From the NCBI RefSeq assembly GCF_000614975.1, contig NZ_BALM01000024.1, positions 1-64,000 on the forward strand: DNA of 64,000 nucleotides. The letters are read 5' to 3'. The position numbers and the translations under genes are program-made. This stretch comes from Shewanella marina JCM 15074 (GTDB taxonomy: Bacteria; Pseudomonadota; Gammaproteobacteria; Enterobacterales; Shewanellaceae). The first letter of the stretch is position 1. Every line of letters begins with the position of its first letter. Positions 1-10,162 of the stretch are shown here, in pieces. The notes beneath the pieces were generated by a model, which was not told where the DNA came from, made no database searches, and saw nothing but the letters and a program-made list of their open reading frames with translations.

Positions 1-163
1 CCATCTCTTTTTAAATTCCCGCGACGAATTCTTCTATACTTTCCTAAGTTTTAATCTTCATACTGCGTAGTTCATTTTAATACAAATCGCTAATAGACTT
101 ATATCTAATATCAGTAATGCCTAATATTTGCCATATTCATAGCTCTTTCAAGGAGAGGGATGA

Positions 164-1321
164 ATGATGCAAAAATTAACAAAAACGGCATCGGCTAGTT
201 TAGTTATTGCTGTGCTTTATCAAAGCTCTGCAATTGCGAATATGGTCGATAATACTAAATTTGATTTTGGTGGTTATATAAAAGCGGACATTATGTTCAG
301 TGACTACAGTAATGGCGCTCCTGACTCTGGAAGCCTTTCCCGTCAATTTTATGTGCCTGGAACGATTTATGGCACTCCCGGTAATGGCAAGCAAGTTGTT
401 GATTTTCAAGCAAGAGAGACGCGATTTAATATGAAAAGCGTCACTAATGTTGGTGGCAGTAAATTAACCGGATTTATTGAGTTGGATTTTATGACTCATA
501 CTGATGGTAATGAGCGTGTTTCTAATAGTTATTCCCCTCGTATACGCCAAGCTTATGTGAGCTTTGATAATTGGTTGTTTGGTCAAACATGGACCACATT
601 TCAAAATCCTGGTGCCTTACCTGAAAACTTAGATTTTGTGGGGGCTGCAGATGGTACGCCGTTTGTTAGGCAAACACTGCTTAGATATAGCAATAATGGT
701 TTCCAATTTTCGATTGAAAATCCAGAAACGACGGCAAGTTCATTCGCGACAGGTCAGCGGATTGTAAGCGGTAGCGGTTCTATTCCAGATTTTGTTGGGC
801 GTTACAATGTTAAATTCAATTCAGGCGGTAGTATGGCTTTTGCGGCTATTTTACGTCAATTGAATATAGAGCAGGGAGTGCTTGATACACAAGAGATGGG
901 ATACGGTATTAGCTGGTCTGGTGTCGTGCCAGTCGGTGATGATGATTTTAAATTTACTGCGACGTACGGAGATGGTTTAGGGCGTTATCTGGCGCTAAAT
1001 TTTGCCAATGCTGCTCAACTTGATGCACAAGGTGAGCTTGAAACCATTAAATCGTATGCAGGCTTTATATCATATCGTCATTGGTGGAATGAAAAGTGGC
1101 GTAGTAGTATTACTTTATCAGGCTTTAATGCTGATAATGACCAACGTATAACTGCAGCAACCAGCAATAAATCATCATATAGCGGCTATTTAAATTTGCT
1201 TTACTCACCGAGTAAACCATTAACGCTTGGTATCGAATATATGCACGCCGAAAATGAAAAACAAAATGGTTATACTGGCGAATTAGATAGAATTATTTTC
1301 TCAGCTAAATATGTACTTTAG
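164..1321 (+). CDS. DcaP-like trimeric outer-membrane porin
   Basis: Predicted outer-membrane beta-barrel channel of 385 residues. A signal peptide is visible at residues 1-26 (Lys-containing start, hydrophobic stretch, SSAIA cleavage region). The mature protein opens with FDFGGYIKADIMFSDYS, which resembles the first strand of the DcaP family (uptake of small, often acidic solutes). Alternating short aromatic strands and a C-terminal aromatic-containing segment ending in YVL fit a barrel. There are two in-frame ATGs at 164 and 167; either is served by the AAGGAGAGG site just upstream. It stands alone, with a hairpin terminator after it. The substrate cannot be told from sequence. Family assignment is by recognition of the N-terminal pattern and could instead be a general porin. 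Confidence 0.8.
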   Translation: MMQKLTKTASASLVIAVLYQSSAIANMVDNTKFDFGGYIKADIMFSDYSNGAPDSGSLSRQFYVPGTIYGTPGNGKQVVDFQARETRFNMKSVTNVGGSKLTGFIELDFMTHTDGNERVSNSYSPRIRQAYVSFDNWLFGQTWTTFQNPGALPENLDFVGAADGTPFVRQTLLRYSNNGFQFSIENPETTASSFATGQRIVSGSGSIPDFVGRYNVKFNSGGSMAFAAILRQLNIEQGVLDTQEMGYGISWSGVVPVGDDDFKFTATYGDGLGRYLALNFANAAQLDAQGELETIKSYAGFISYRHWWNEKWRSSITLSGFNADNDQRITAATSNKSSYSGYLNLLYSPSKPLTLGIEYMHAENEKQNGYTGELDRIIFSAKYVL

Positions 1322-1338
1322 CGCAAGATAGTAGATAT

Positions 1339-1368
1339 AAAAATGGAGGCCTAAGCTCCATTTCTTTT
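1339..1368. terminator. Hairpin between the porin and grxA
   Basis: Inverted repeat AAATGGAG / CTCCATTT with a 7-base loop, flanked by A-rich and T-rich runs. It lies between two convergent genes and probably ends transcription from both sides. Confidence 0.7.
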
Positions 1369-1392
1369 ATCATCTTAAGTTAATCTGGCTGA

Positions 1393-1653
1393 TTAACCTA
1401 GAAGATTGTTTTCGCGTACATATTGTTCAAACTCGGTGTAACCACCTACATGCGTTTGATCAACAAAAATTTGTGGAACAGTCTGTACTGGCTTACCAAC
1501 AGTCTTTTCTAAGTCTGCCTTGCTAATTCCTTCAGCCTGAATATCGACATACTTAAATTTAAAATCTTCGCGTTTTTCCGCTAGTTGCTCTGAAAGTTGA
1601 ACTGCACGAACGCAGTAAGGGCAGCCTGGGCGACCAAAAATTACAACAAACAT
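1393..1653 (-). CDS. grxA: Glutaredoxin 1 (GrxA)
   Basis: Small glutathione-dependent thiol-disulfide oxidoreductase, 86 residues, the usual length of GrxA. It starts MFVVIFGRPGCPYC, with the CPYC active site at residues 11-14, and has the TVPQIFVD cis-proline segment and the GGYTEFEQYV glutathione-binding end. The start at 1653 is chosen because it matches the family N-terminus and has an AAGGAG site six bases upstream; the frame stays open for nine more codons without a better site. It acts in the cytoplasm, supplying electrons to ribonucleotide reductase and other reductases in relatives. It lies 51 bases from the end of radD on the same strand. Confidence 0.95.
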   Translation of the reverse strand: MFVVIFGRPGCPYCVRAVQLSEQLAEKREDFKFKYVDIQAEGISKADLEKTVGKPVQTVPQIFVDQTHVGGYTEFEQYVRENNLLG

Positions 1654-1704
1654 AATTGCTCCTTCATCGTTAGAAACCAATTTATATCACAGCTAACGAG
1701 CAAA

Positions 1705-3459
1705 TCATAATGCTTCTAGCTTAAAATTATTATCAGTTTGGTATCGGCCTTGGTAGTCAAACCAAGTCTCTTGTAAATCCCAGCCCCGTTTAGCTTTTTT
1801 AAGTAAAAGTAGGTCTGGCTTTCTGAATTTATCCCTATCGTTTATAACTTGCTCTACCTTGCTATATCTTGCCATTTTTAATCCCGGCGTCTTACTGTGA
1901 GGATAAATAAAAATGGCGTATAACGCACTGATCTGTGGCTTAGTATTCATTTTAAAATATTGGCAAAAATCATTACCTTCAAAATCGAGATAGCGAATAA
2001 CTAACTTGTCATCTTGTTGTTCAAGTAGCATATCTTGGCATTTAAAAAGGTGATGATGTTTTTGCTGCAATACTTGTTTCAGTCGTTTGTCAGGATCGAT
2101 TAACGTTGATTGGCAGCATTGGCATATTTTAGCGGCAATATCGTTTTCTGCGCCGCAATCGGGGCAGGCTTTACTGCGAAACCGATAGTCACATTGCTGT
2201 TTAATTGAATCGTGTTCTATAACGCCCTGACAGCGTCGACCAAAATGCTCAACAATATCGCCATCATTATCTGTAATTCCCCAGAAAATATTGGCAAACT
2301 GGCAGACAGGGCAGTGAACTTGCACTGGTACAGATTTACTATTGGGTTTAGCTTGTCCGACTTCTGGGTAGTAGAGGTCGTAGCCATTTGCCGCATAATC
2401 AATAACTAAGCAGTCCTGTTTACCTTCGCAAATCCGTAAACCGCGACCTACCATCTGTTGAAATAAACTAATAGAAGCCGTCGGCCTTAAAATTGCAATC
2501 AGATCAACATGCGGCGCATCAAATCCTGTGGTAAGTACGGCGACATTGACAATAAATTTAAGTTTTCTTGCCTTAAATTGTTCTATCACTAAGTCACGCT
2601 CATGATGAGGTGTATCGGCAGTAATTAATGCCGCGTTATCATCAAGCAAATTGATAATCTCTTGTGCATGACGTACCGTAGCAGCAAAAATAATGACCCC
2701 TTGACGATGTATCGCTAGGGTTTTTATTTGCGCGATAATTGCTGTGGTTGCACGGCCATTATGATTCAATAAATCATCAACTTGATCTGTCGCATAATGT
2801 CCATTATCGCTGGCCTTCAATTGGCTAAAGTCGTATTGAGCACTAAGGCCATCAAGTAGTTTGGGCTCAGTGAGGAACCCTTGTTTGATCAGCGGTCTAA
2901 TTGGGTAATCAAAAATACAATGTTCAAAAATACCATGTTCTGGATTGCCCACTTTTCCGTGATAATGAAATTTATATATATAGCCAACACCTAGTCGATA
3001 AGGCGTTGCAGTTAATCCAAGTAAACGAATATGAGGATTGATTTGTTTCAAATGACTGAGAATTTGCTGGTATTGGCTCTCTTTTTCAAGACTAACACGA
3101 TGACATTCATCAATAATAACCAGTGAAAAAGGTTGATCAAATTTAGTGAGAGCTCTTGCCGCTGACTGAACACTTGCAACCACGGTTTTGGCTTGAGTCT
3201 GTTTTTGCTTTAAACCTGCAGAATAAATATCAGCATCTTCAGTTAATAACCCAACCTTTTCCGCATTCTGTTCAACTAGCTCTTTTACATGGGTTAAAAT
3301 TAAGACTCGCCCTTTAGCAATACGAGCTAATTCTGCAATAACAATACTTTTGCCTGCGCCTGTCGGTAGCACTAATACCGCAGAATCATGGCTTCTCTTA
3401 AAATGATTAATGGCGGCATCAACCGATTGTTGTTGATAATCTCTCAGTTTCACAAGCAA
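1705..3459 (-). CDS. radD: RadD (YejH) superfamily 2 helicase-like DNA repair ATPase
   Basis: 584 residues against 586 in E. coli RadD, with strong resemblance along the whole length. Walker A LPTGAGKS is at residues 31-38 and the DECH box (motif II) at about 117-120. LLGLTATPYRLG (motif III) and QQMVGRGLR (motif VI) follow. The C-terminal third has a cysteine cluster (CPVCQFANIFWG, CQ, CDYRF, CPDCGAEND, CQCC), the zinc-binding region of the family. RadD is known to act with RecA and SSB in repair of double-strand breaks and crosslinks. It may be co-transcribed with grxA downstream. No disruption is seen. Confidence 0.95.
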   Translation of the reverse strand: MLVKLRDYQQQSVDAAINHFKRSHDSAVLVLPTGAGKSIVIAELARIAKGRVLILTHVKELVEQNAEKVGLLTEDADIYSAGLKQKQTQAKTVVASVQSAARALTKFDQPFSLVIIDECHRVSLEKESQYQQILSHLKQINPHIRLLGLTATPYRLGVGYIYKFHYHGKVGNPEHGIFEHCIFDYPIRPLIKQGFLTEPKLLDGLSAQYDFSQLKASDNGHYATDQVDDLLNHNGRATTAIIAQIKTLAIHRQGVIIFAATVRHAQEIINLLDDNAALITADTPHHERDLVIEQFKARKLKFIVNVAVLTTGFDAPHVDLIAILRPTASISLFQQMVGRGLRICEGKQDCLVIDYAANGYDLYYPEVGQAKPNSKSVPVQVHCPVCQFANIFWGITDNDGDIVEHFGRRCQGVIEHDSIKQQCDYRFRSKACPDCGAENDIAAKICQCCQSTLIDPDKRLKQVLQQKHHHLFKCQDMLLEQQDDKLVIRYLDFEGNDFCQYFKMNTKPQISALYAIFIYPHSKTPGLKMARYSKVEQVINDRDKFRKPDLLLLKKAKRGWDLQETWFDYQGRYQTDNNFKLEAL

Positions 3460-3500
3460 AAAACAATTAATGAATTATGCTGATAATTTATCATAAAATA

Positions 3501-3523
3501 GGCCGCTAAACGCGGCCATGATC
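3501..3523 (-). terminator. Hairpin in the short gap between radD and the next minus-strand gene
   Basis: GGCCGC / GCGGCC perfect stem with a 5-base loop, followed on the minus strand by TATTTTA. It lies just past the stop of the gene ending at 3542 and would end its transcript before radD. Confidence 0.55.
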
Positions 3524-3541
3524 ACTTTATTACGCAGCAGA

Positions 3542-4534
3542 TTATTGCTTAAGAGTAAAACTAAAGAACTGGCTTGTACCGTTATCATTGTCGCTAACGA
3601 TATAGCCTTTAGCCTGTTGTTTTGTTTGTGTTGCAACAGCAATTGACTCTGCTTTGGTTAGTAATGCTCTTCCATCATGCTGCATCAGTTGAGTGTAAGG
3701 CGTAAGATCAATTTGCTTGCCATTTAATAGACTCAGTGGCAAAACGCCAACAAAGCTGCCTTGTATTTCTCCGTCATTGATGCTGCTTTGATTGTTTCCT
3801 TCCACTGAGGCGGTGAAGATAATACTGTTATTATCTTGCCAAAAGTCAGCGCCAGAAAAACACGCTTGTACGCCATTTATACTCGGTAATTGAATTTGAT
3901 ATACCTTGGTTGAATTCAAACGATGACTATGTCCCATTAAATATGCCATCAGTTCATTGGTATTGATGCTAAAGATTGCATTCTTACCTTCATTACCACG
4001 ATTAAATATAAAAGTTTGCTGGTTATTACTGGCAAGGCCTTCAATATTTATTTTTTGCTTTGCTGTAAATCCTGCAAGCTTATGTAGCTCAGTGTAGAGA
4101 GAAGCAAGCGACAGCTTTTCTGTACTTTTACCATCAGTGCTAATTAAAAATGCTTGTTCCCGTAACTGCTTTTTACTGCCAGATCCCCATACAAAGTAAT
4201 AAGATTTACCTTGATAGTTAAGTTGAGTCATTGATTCAAAATCAGGTTTGGTTTTATGGTTGATACGGTTTTGTTGATTAACCCGAAATGGAGCAATTTG
4301 GCTCTTGTGAGTAATATTAAAATTTGAGTTTAGATTAAATAACCAAGGCGAATCATCACCAGCAACGATAAGTTGTCCTTGATTAATCACCATAGCAGAA
4401 CCAGAAGGAAGTTCATGATTAATGGTTGAGTTAGCTATTTTTAGTGTGAATGGTGGCGTAATTGTTTGTGCTGCAGCAGTGCTGCTCATTAATAGTGTGA
4501 TGACACCAATAACATAGCTTTTATTAAGTTTCAT
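3542..4534 (-). CDS. Exported DUF6929-like protein of unknown function
   Basis: 330 residues with a clear Sec signal peptide (MKLNKSYVIGVITLLMSSTAAAQ), so probably periplasmic. The body has repeated short beta segments such as GQLIVAGDDSPWLF, FESMTQLNYQGKSYYFVWGSGS, INIEGLASNNQQTFIFNRG and IQACFSGADF, suggesting a propeller-like fold similar to DUF6929 proteins. No catalytic residues can be named. The start at 4534 is preferred over an upstream in-frame start because it begins the signal peptide and has AGGAAT upstream. It lies between acs and radD, all on the minus strand, with 77 bases to acs. Function is unknown; the family name is by resemblance only. Confidence 0.6.
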   Translation of the reverse strand: MKLNKSYVIGVITLLMSSTAAAQTITPPFTLKIANSTINHELPSGSAMVINQGQLIVAGDDSPWLFNLNSNFNITHKSQIAPFRVNQQNRINHKTKPDFESMTQLNYQGKSYYFVWGSGSKKQLREQAFLISTDGKSTEKLSLASLYTELHKLAGFTAKQKINIEGLASNNQQTFIFNRGNEGKNAIFSINTNELMAYLMGHSHRLNSTKVYQIQLPSINGVQACFSGADFWQDNNSIIFTASVEGNNQSSINDGEIQGSFVGVLPLSLLNGKQIDLTPYTQLMQHDGRALLTKAESIAVATQTKQQAKGYIVSDNDNGTSQFFSFTLKQ

Positions 4535-4611
4535 TTGTATTCCTAAATTGAGCTGATACAAGCGTGTTGCTATATCTATTTTACGCCTGCGTCAGCTAAT
4601 TTAGAATAATC

Positions 4612-6564
4612 TTATGACTGTTGATTTAATCTATCTTCAATTAATAGGTCAATAACCGACGGATCTGCAAGTGTTGAAGCATCACCAAGGTTCGTAATCT
4701 CATTCGCCGCAATTTTGCGTAGAAAGCGGCGCATAATTTTGCCTGAACGAGTTTTAGGTAAACTGCCTGCCCATTGAATTAAATCGGGTGTGGCAAGTGC
4801 ACCAATCTCTTTTCTGACCCATTGTCTCAATTCTTGATTAAGTTCATCAGAAGGGACACAGTCTTTCGTGAGAGTCACGTAAGCATAGATACCTTGTCCT
4901 TTTATATCGTGTGGGTATCCAACAACTGCGGCTTCTGCAACCTGTTCATGTGCGACCAATGCGCTTTCTATTTCAGCTGTACCTAAGCGGTGACCTGACA
5001 CATTAATGACATCATCGACACGGCCTGTGATCCAGTAATAGCCATCTTCATCTCGGCGTGCACCATCGCCAGTGAAATACATACCTTGGAAGGTTTTAAA
5101 GTAAGTTAATGCAAAGCGCTCATGATCGCCATAAACGGTACGCATTTGCCCCGGCCATGAGTCTAGAATAACTAAGTTGCCTTCGGTGGCGCCTTCTAGA
5201 ATATTGCCTTCATTGTCAACGAGTGCTGGCTGTACCCCAAAAAATGGTCTAGTTGCTGATCCAGGTTTTGCTTTAATTGCACCTGGTAGTGGGCTAATTA
5301 GAATTCCACCCGTTTCAGTTTGCCACCAAGTATCAACAATTGGGCAATGTTCGTGACCAATAACCTCGTGATACCAACGCCATGCTTCTGGGTTAATAGG
5401 TTCACCAACCGATCCCATGATCCGTAATGAACTGCCGTCGAAGTTGTCAAACTCTTGTTTACCTTGCGCCATTAATGCGCGGATCAAAGTGGGGGCTGTG
5501 TATAACGTATTGACCTGATGACGATCTATCATCTCTCCTAGTCTTGCAGGACTTGGGTAATTGGGTACGCCTTCATGGATTAAAATCTTGGCACCATTAG
5601 CTAATGGTCCGTACACGATATAACTGTGCCCGGTAATCCAACCTACATCGGCAGTACACCAGAAAATCTCGCCATCTTTATAATCAAAAACATATTCATG
5701 GGTCATTGCGGCGTAAACCAGATAACCCCCTGTGGTATGTAATACGCCCTTTGGGTTACCTGTTGAGCCTGAGGTATAGAGCAAAAATAATGGATCTTCG
5801 GCGTTCATCTCTTCTGCGGGACAGTGTTCTGATGCCGTAGCCATCAGTGAATGCCAATCAATATCTCTTGTATCATGCCAATTAACGTCGCCGCCAGTAC
5901 GTTTCAGTACGATGACTTTTTCAACGGTATTAACACTTGGGTGAGTCAATGCTTGATCAATATTTTGTTTTAGTGGAATGATCCGTCCAGCACGAATCCC
6001 TTCATCAGCGGTAACAATGACTTTTGATTGACCATCAATAATACGTGCCGCAATTGAATCTGGAGAAAAGCCACCAAAAATAACAGAATGAATAGCACCA
6101 ATACGTGCGCAAGCAAGCATTGCTATTGCCGCTTCGGGCACCATTGGCATATATAATGTGACCACATCACCCTTGACGACACCTTGGCTTTTCAGCGCAT
6201 TAGCAAATTTACACACTTCAGCATGTAATTGTTTATAGGTTAGAGTGCGCTGTTCGTTGGCATCATCACCTTCCCAAATAATCGCCTCTTGGTCACCACG
6301 GCTGGCTAAGTGACGATCAAGACAGTTAACACTGGCATTTAAGGTGCCATCATAAAACCAATTAATAGATAGGTTTCGATCATCAAAACAGGTTTTTTTA
6401 ACTTCAGTATAAGGTTTTATCCAATCAATTCTCTGACCATGCTCACGCCAAAAACCGTCAGGGTTGACCACTGACTCTTGATACATTTTTCTATATTGTT
6501 CATCATTGACCATACAATGAGCTGCAATATTTTCCGGAATGTCATATAGGTTTTGGCTCGTCAT
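4612..6564 (-). CDS. acs: Acetyl-coenzyme A synthetase
   Basis: Converts acetate, ATP and CoA to acetyl-CoA, AMP and pyrophosphate in the cytoplasm. 650 residues, as usual for Acs. The AMP-binding P-loop [12 protein letters not shown] lies around residue 262, [10 protein letters not shown] around 413, and [20 protein letters not shown] near 500. [11 protein letters not shown] near the C-terminus holds the lysine that is acetylated to switch the enzyme off in relatives. The gene is divergent from crbS with a 189-base intergenic region that should hold its promoter. CrbS/CrbR is known to activate acs in Vibrio and Pseudomonas, so the neighbours are its likely regulators. Confidence 0.97.
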   Translation of the reverse strand: MTSQNLYDIPENIAAHCMVNDEQYRKMYQESVVNPDGFWREHGQRIDWIKPYTEVKKTCFDDRNLSINWFYDGTLNASVNCLDRHLASRGDQEAIIWEGDDANEQRTLTYKQLHAEVCKFANALKSQGVVKGDVVTLYMPMVPEAAIAMLACARIGAIHSVIFGGFSPDSIAARIIDGQSKVIVTADEGIRAGRIIPLKQNIDQALTHPSVNTVEKVIVLKRTGGDVNWHDTRDIDWHSLMATASEHCPAEEMNAEDPLFLLYTSGSTGNPKGVLHTTGGYLVYAAMTHEYVFDYKDGEIFWCTADVGWITGHSYIVYGPLANGAKILIHEGVPNYPSPARLGEMIDRHQVNTLYTAPTLIRALMAQGKQEFDNFDGSSLRIMGSVGEPINPEAWRWYHEVIGHEHCPIVDTWWQTETGGILISPLPGAIKAKPGSATRPFFGVQPALVDNEGNILEGATEGNLVILDSWPGQMRTVYGDHERFALTYFKTFQGMYFTGDGARRDEDGYYWITGRVDDVINVSGHRLGTAEIESALVAHEQVAEAAVVGYPHDIKGQGIYAYVTLTKDCVPSDELNQELRQWVRKEIGALATPDLIQWAGSLPKTRSGKIMRRFLRKIAANEITNLGDASTLADPSVIDLLIEDRLNQQS

Positions 6565-6753
6565 AGGATACCCTTGTTAGTTGGATTTTTATTTTGCATA
6601 AGTATGCAGTCGATATACTAAAAAGCACTATTAGACCTTGGTCTAGGTATGTAAAATCCTTGTTTATTATAGGCTTGCAACATTTATTAAAATCTAATTT
6701 TGTGTATACTTATTGCACAATAAAAACTAATAACAATTATATTGAACTAACTG

Positions 6754-9700
6754 ATGAATTTGACCCTACTTGTTGCCGTAATCGCTATTGTTTATGTCTT
6801 TCTTTTGTTTGTGCTGGCGTGGGCAGCTGAGCGTTGGGGACGATTTATCTCATCACGTTTGCAAGTGGCTATCTATGGGTTAAGTCTAGCGGTTTATTGT
6901 TCATCTTGGAGCTTTTTAGGGACGGTAGGCCAGTCTTCAAATAATCTTTGGTCTTTTACGCCGATATTTATTGCGCCAATATTACTGTTTGTATTTGGTT
7001 TCAGTTTATTAAAGAAATTAGTGCGTACAGCCAAAGCGCATAATATTACTTCGGTAGCAGACTTTATTGCGGCTCGTTACGGTAAATCTCAATTTCTTGC
7101 GGTATTAGTGACCTTTATTTCATTATTCGGCATCATGCCTTATATCGCATTACAGCTAAAAGCAATGATGCTCAGTTTTGGCCTGTTTATTCCTTCAGGT
7201 GATAATATTGATGAATTAAGTATGGGCTTAATTATTACCGTTATCTTAGCGATATTTTCCATTTTGTTTGGTACCCGCAAACTCGATGCAACCGAACATA
7301 ATCCGGGATTAATGTTTGCCATTGCATTTGAGTCATTAGTTAAATTATCTGCTTTTTTATTAGTTGGAATAGTCATCATTTATGGGGTTTATAATGGCAT
7401 TGGTGATGTGTGGCAACAATTCGAGCCATTAGCTACACCACAATTAACAGAGATAAATCTGCTACGTTTATTGCCTGAGATTATTGTCGGTATGGCGGCT
7501 TTTTTATGTATGCCAAGGCAATTTCATGTCATGGTTGTGGAATGTCCAGATCCACAAGCATTAGCGAAAAGTCGTTGGATTTTACCTGTCTACTTATTGT
7601 TATTTGCGCTGTTTATTCCACCACTAGCTTTAGCGGGCCAGTTATTACTTGGTGATAGTGTACCTGCTGATACCTATGTCATTAGTATTCCGTTAGCACT
7701 TGATCATCCTTTAATCGCCATTATTGCATTATTGGGTACTATCTCTGCGGCAACAGGCATGATGATTGTTGCTGTAGTCACGATCAGTATTATGGTGAGT
7801 AACGAATGGGTTGTGCCTTTGATGTTACGTTCAGGACAAATGCAACGTAAGAATTTTGATCAATTTTCACATCTGCTGCTTAATATTCGTCGCATCGTTA
7901 TTATATTGATTTTCACCATTGGCTTTATTAGCTATATGGCGCTAAGTCATAACGATTCATTATCTGACTTAGGCATGATGTCCTTTGGCGCATTTGCACA
8001 ATTGGCGCCAGCCCTTGTTGGGGGGCTATATTGGCAGCATGGGAATCGCTATGGCGTGATACTCGGTTTAGCCGTCGGTTTTGGTTTGTGGTGTACAGTG
8101 TTAGTTCGTGATGGCTTAGGTGTTGCTGCCGTGACCGACAATATTACGTTATTACAATCTATTACGCCGAATGTACGTGATATTTTGTTAGCGCTATTGG
8201 TTAATTGCATCTGTTATATTTTAGGTTCACTGTGGTTTAGATCTGGGGTGGTTGATCGTATTCAAGCCAGTAGCTTTGTCACTCCAGGGAATGAACGTAA
8301 TAACTCAGATAAAGCCCGTTTTGTTTCTCAGCAAGAGTTACTACTTTTAGCGGGACGATTTATTAGCCCTGCAAGAGTTGAGCAAAGTTATGCTGCATTT
8401 GAACTGACTGATACCCCTAATAAAGCCGCATCAGCAGAGCTTATTGCCCACACTGAACATTTATTATCAGGTATTTTAGGGGCAACAAGTGCGGCGTTAG
8501 TGCTTAATTCTGTGATGAAAGGGCGTGATTTAGCATTAGATGAAGTATTTGAACTCGTTGATGACGCCTCAAGTCAGGTGGTAATGAGTCAAGATATGTT
8601 AAGGGCGGCGATTGAACATGCTTATGAAGGCATGAGTGTGATTGACAGTGAGCTTAACCTTGTTGCTTGGAACTATCGTTACGTTCAGCTTTATCATTAT
8701 CCTGACGGATTTTTAAAGGTTGGGTTACCTATTGCCGAGGTGATTCGTTTTAATGCTCGTCGTGGTTTTTGTGGTGAAGGTGAGATAGAAGCACAAGTTC
8801 AAAAACGGTTGCAGCATATGCGTAATGGTAGTGCTCATACTTCAGAGCGTAGACGACTTGATGGCAAGGTGATTAAAATTCAAGGTAATCCTATGCCTAA
8901 AGGTGGCTTTGTGATGACCTTTACCGATATTACGCAATATCGATTGCAGGAACAGGCGCTAAGGGACATGAATATTACCCTTGAAGCCAGAGTTGCAGAG
9001 CGTACTTCTGAATTAGCCGCGTTAAATCAAGCATTAACTCAAGCTAAACAAAAAGAGGAGCAAGCCAATGCTTCTAAGAGTCGTTTTTTAGCCGCGGTTG
9101 GGCACGATTTAATGCAGCCATTAAACGCTGCTCGTTTATTTACAGCATCTTTGGCGCATGATCCGCAACTCTCTATAGCAACACAAAAGGCAATTAATAA
9201 CGTTAATGGCTCTTTAAAAGCGGCTGGTGAGTTACTGACAGATCTACTTGATATATCTAGACTTGATTCAGGCTTGGTTAAAGTTAATCGTAAGGATTTT
9301 TATATTGCTCAGCTTATTGAAGGTTTAAGTGCTGAATGTATTGCTATGCAGGATGAGTTCAATATCCACTTTTCGATGTTGCCATGTAAGCTTGCTGTGA
9401 ATTCCGATCCAATATTATTACGTCGAATTGTACAAAACTTTTTAACCAATGCTTATCGTTACGCTAAAGGTGGACGCGTTGTATTAGGTTGTCGCCGCAA
9501 AGCAGATGGCATATTAATTCAGGTATTGGATACTGGATGCGGGATAGAACAAGCTCATTTACAAGATATTTTTACTGAGTTTAAACGTGTTAGTAATCCC
9601 CATTCGAAAGTGATTTCAGGTTTAGGCTTAGGGTTAGCCATTTCAGATCGAATTAGTAAAGAGCTAAATCACCCCATCACAGTTGACTCAGAGATTGGCA

Positions 9701-10161
9701 AGGGCTCCGTGTTTTCGGTTTTTGTGCCGTTAGCACAGCAAACAGTCGTTAAGCCTGTCACTAAGCCTATGTCACTTCATTCTTTAGCGGGTATATCCGT
9801 GTTATGTATTGATAATGAACCTGCTATTTTAGCTGGACTTGAATCTTTACTGACGCGTTGGCAATGCGAAGTGATATGTGTCCCTGATTTAGGCCAAGCG
9901 CGGATCCAATTAGGATTAAAAGGGATTGCACCAGATATTGTGCTAGCTGATTATCATCTTGATGCCGGATGTAATGGGGTGGATGCTATGGATAGCCTAC
10001 GTGAAATGTACGGTACATCGTTGCCTGGCGTATTAATGAGTGCCAATAATAGTCAAGAGTTGATTGATGAAGTTCATGCTAAGGGCTATCACTTTTTAGC
10101 AAAAATGATAAAACCCGCAGCACTAAAAGCATTAATTTTGAGTTTGACGCAACCCAATTAG
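6754..10161 (+). CDS. crbS: CrbS: solute-symporter-like hybrid sensor histidine kinase
   Basis: 1135 residues in three parts. Residues 1-500 form about 13 membrane helices of the sodium:solute symporter (SSS) type. A PAS-like sensor region (about 620-740) and a short coiled coil follow. The kinase core has its phospho-accepting His in AAVGHDLMQPLNA at residue 784 and ATPase boxes QNFLTNAYRYAKGG, DTGCGIE and GLGLGLAIS. A C-terminal receiver domain has Asp1066 in LADYHLD. This architecture matches CrbS, which senses metabolic state and activates acs through CrbR. The gene is divergent from acs and convergent with crbR, whose stop lies one base away. The ATG at 6754 is chosen because the membrane domain begins there. 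Confidence 0.9.
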   Translation: MNLTLLVAVIAIVYVFLLFVLAWAAERWGRFISSRLQVAIYGLSLAVYCSSWSFLGTVGQSSNNLWSFTPIFIAPILLFVFGFSLLKKLVRTAKAHNITSVADFIAARYGKSQFLAVLVTFISLFGIMPYIALQLKAMMLSFGLFIPSGDNIDELSMGLIITVILAIFSILFGTRKLDATEHNPGLMFAIAFESLVKLSAFLLVGIVIIYGVYNGIGDVWQQFEPLATPQLTEINLLRLLPEIIVGMAAFLCMPRQFHVMVVECPDPQALAKSRWILPVYLLLFALFIPPLALAGQLLLGDSVPADTYVISIPLALDHPLIAIIALLGTISAATGMMIVAVVTISIMVSNEWVVPLMLRSGQMQRKNFDQFSHLLLNIRRIVIILIFTIGFISYMALSHNDSLSDLGMMSFGAFAQLAPALVGGLYWQHGNRYGVILGLAVGFGLWCTVLVRDGLGVAAVTDNITLLQSITPNVRDILLALLVNCICYILGSLWFRSGVVDRIQASSFVTPGNERNNSDKARFVSQQELLLLAGRFISPARVEQSYAAFELTDTPNKAASAELIAHTEHLLSGILGATSAALVLNSVMKGRDLALDEVFELVDDASSQVVMSQDMLRAAIEHAYEGMSVIDSELNLVAWNYRYVQLYHYPDGFLKVGLPIAEVIRFNARRGFCGEGEIEAQVQKRLQHMRNGSAHTSERRRLDGKVIKIQGNPMPKGGFVMTFTDITQYRLQEQALRDMNITLEARVAERTSELAALNQALTQAKQKEEQANASKSRFLAAVGHDLMQPLNAARLFTASLAHDPQLSIATQKAINNVNGSLKAAGELLTDLLDISRLDSGLVKVNRKDFYIAQLIEGLSAECIAMQDEFNIHFSMLPCKLAVNSDPILLRRIVQNFLTNAYRYAKGGRVVLGCRRKADGILIQVLDTGCGIEQAHLQDIFTEFKRVSNPHSKVISGLGLGLAISDRISKELNHPITVDSEIGKGSVFSVFVPLAQQTVVKPVTKPMSLHSLAGISVLCIDNEPAILAGLESLLTRWQCEVICVPDLGQARIQLGLKGIAPDIVLADYHLDAGCNGVDAMDSLREMYGTSLPGVLMSANNSQELIDEVHAKGYHFLAKMIKPAALKALILSLTQPN

Positions 10162-10162
10162 G

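Noticed and set aside
6594..6830. 78-codon plus-strand frame before crbS
   Set aside because: It overlaps the acs/crbS promoter region and the start of crbS in another frame, with no ribosome site or protein-like pattern.
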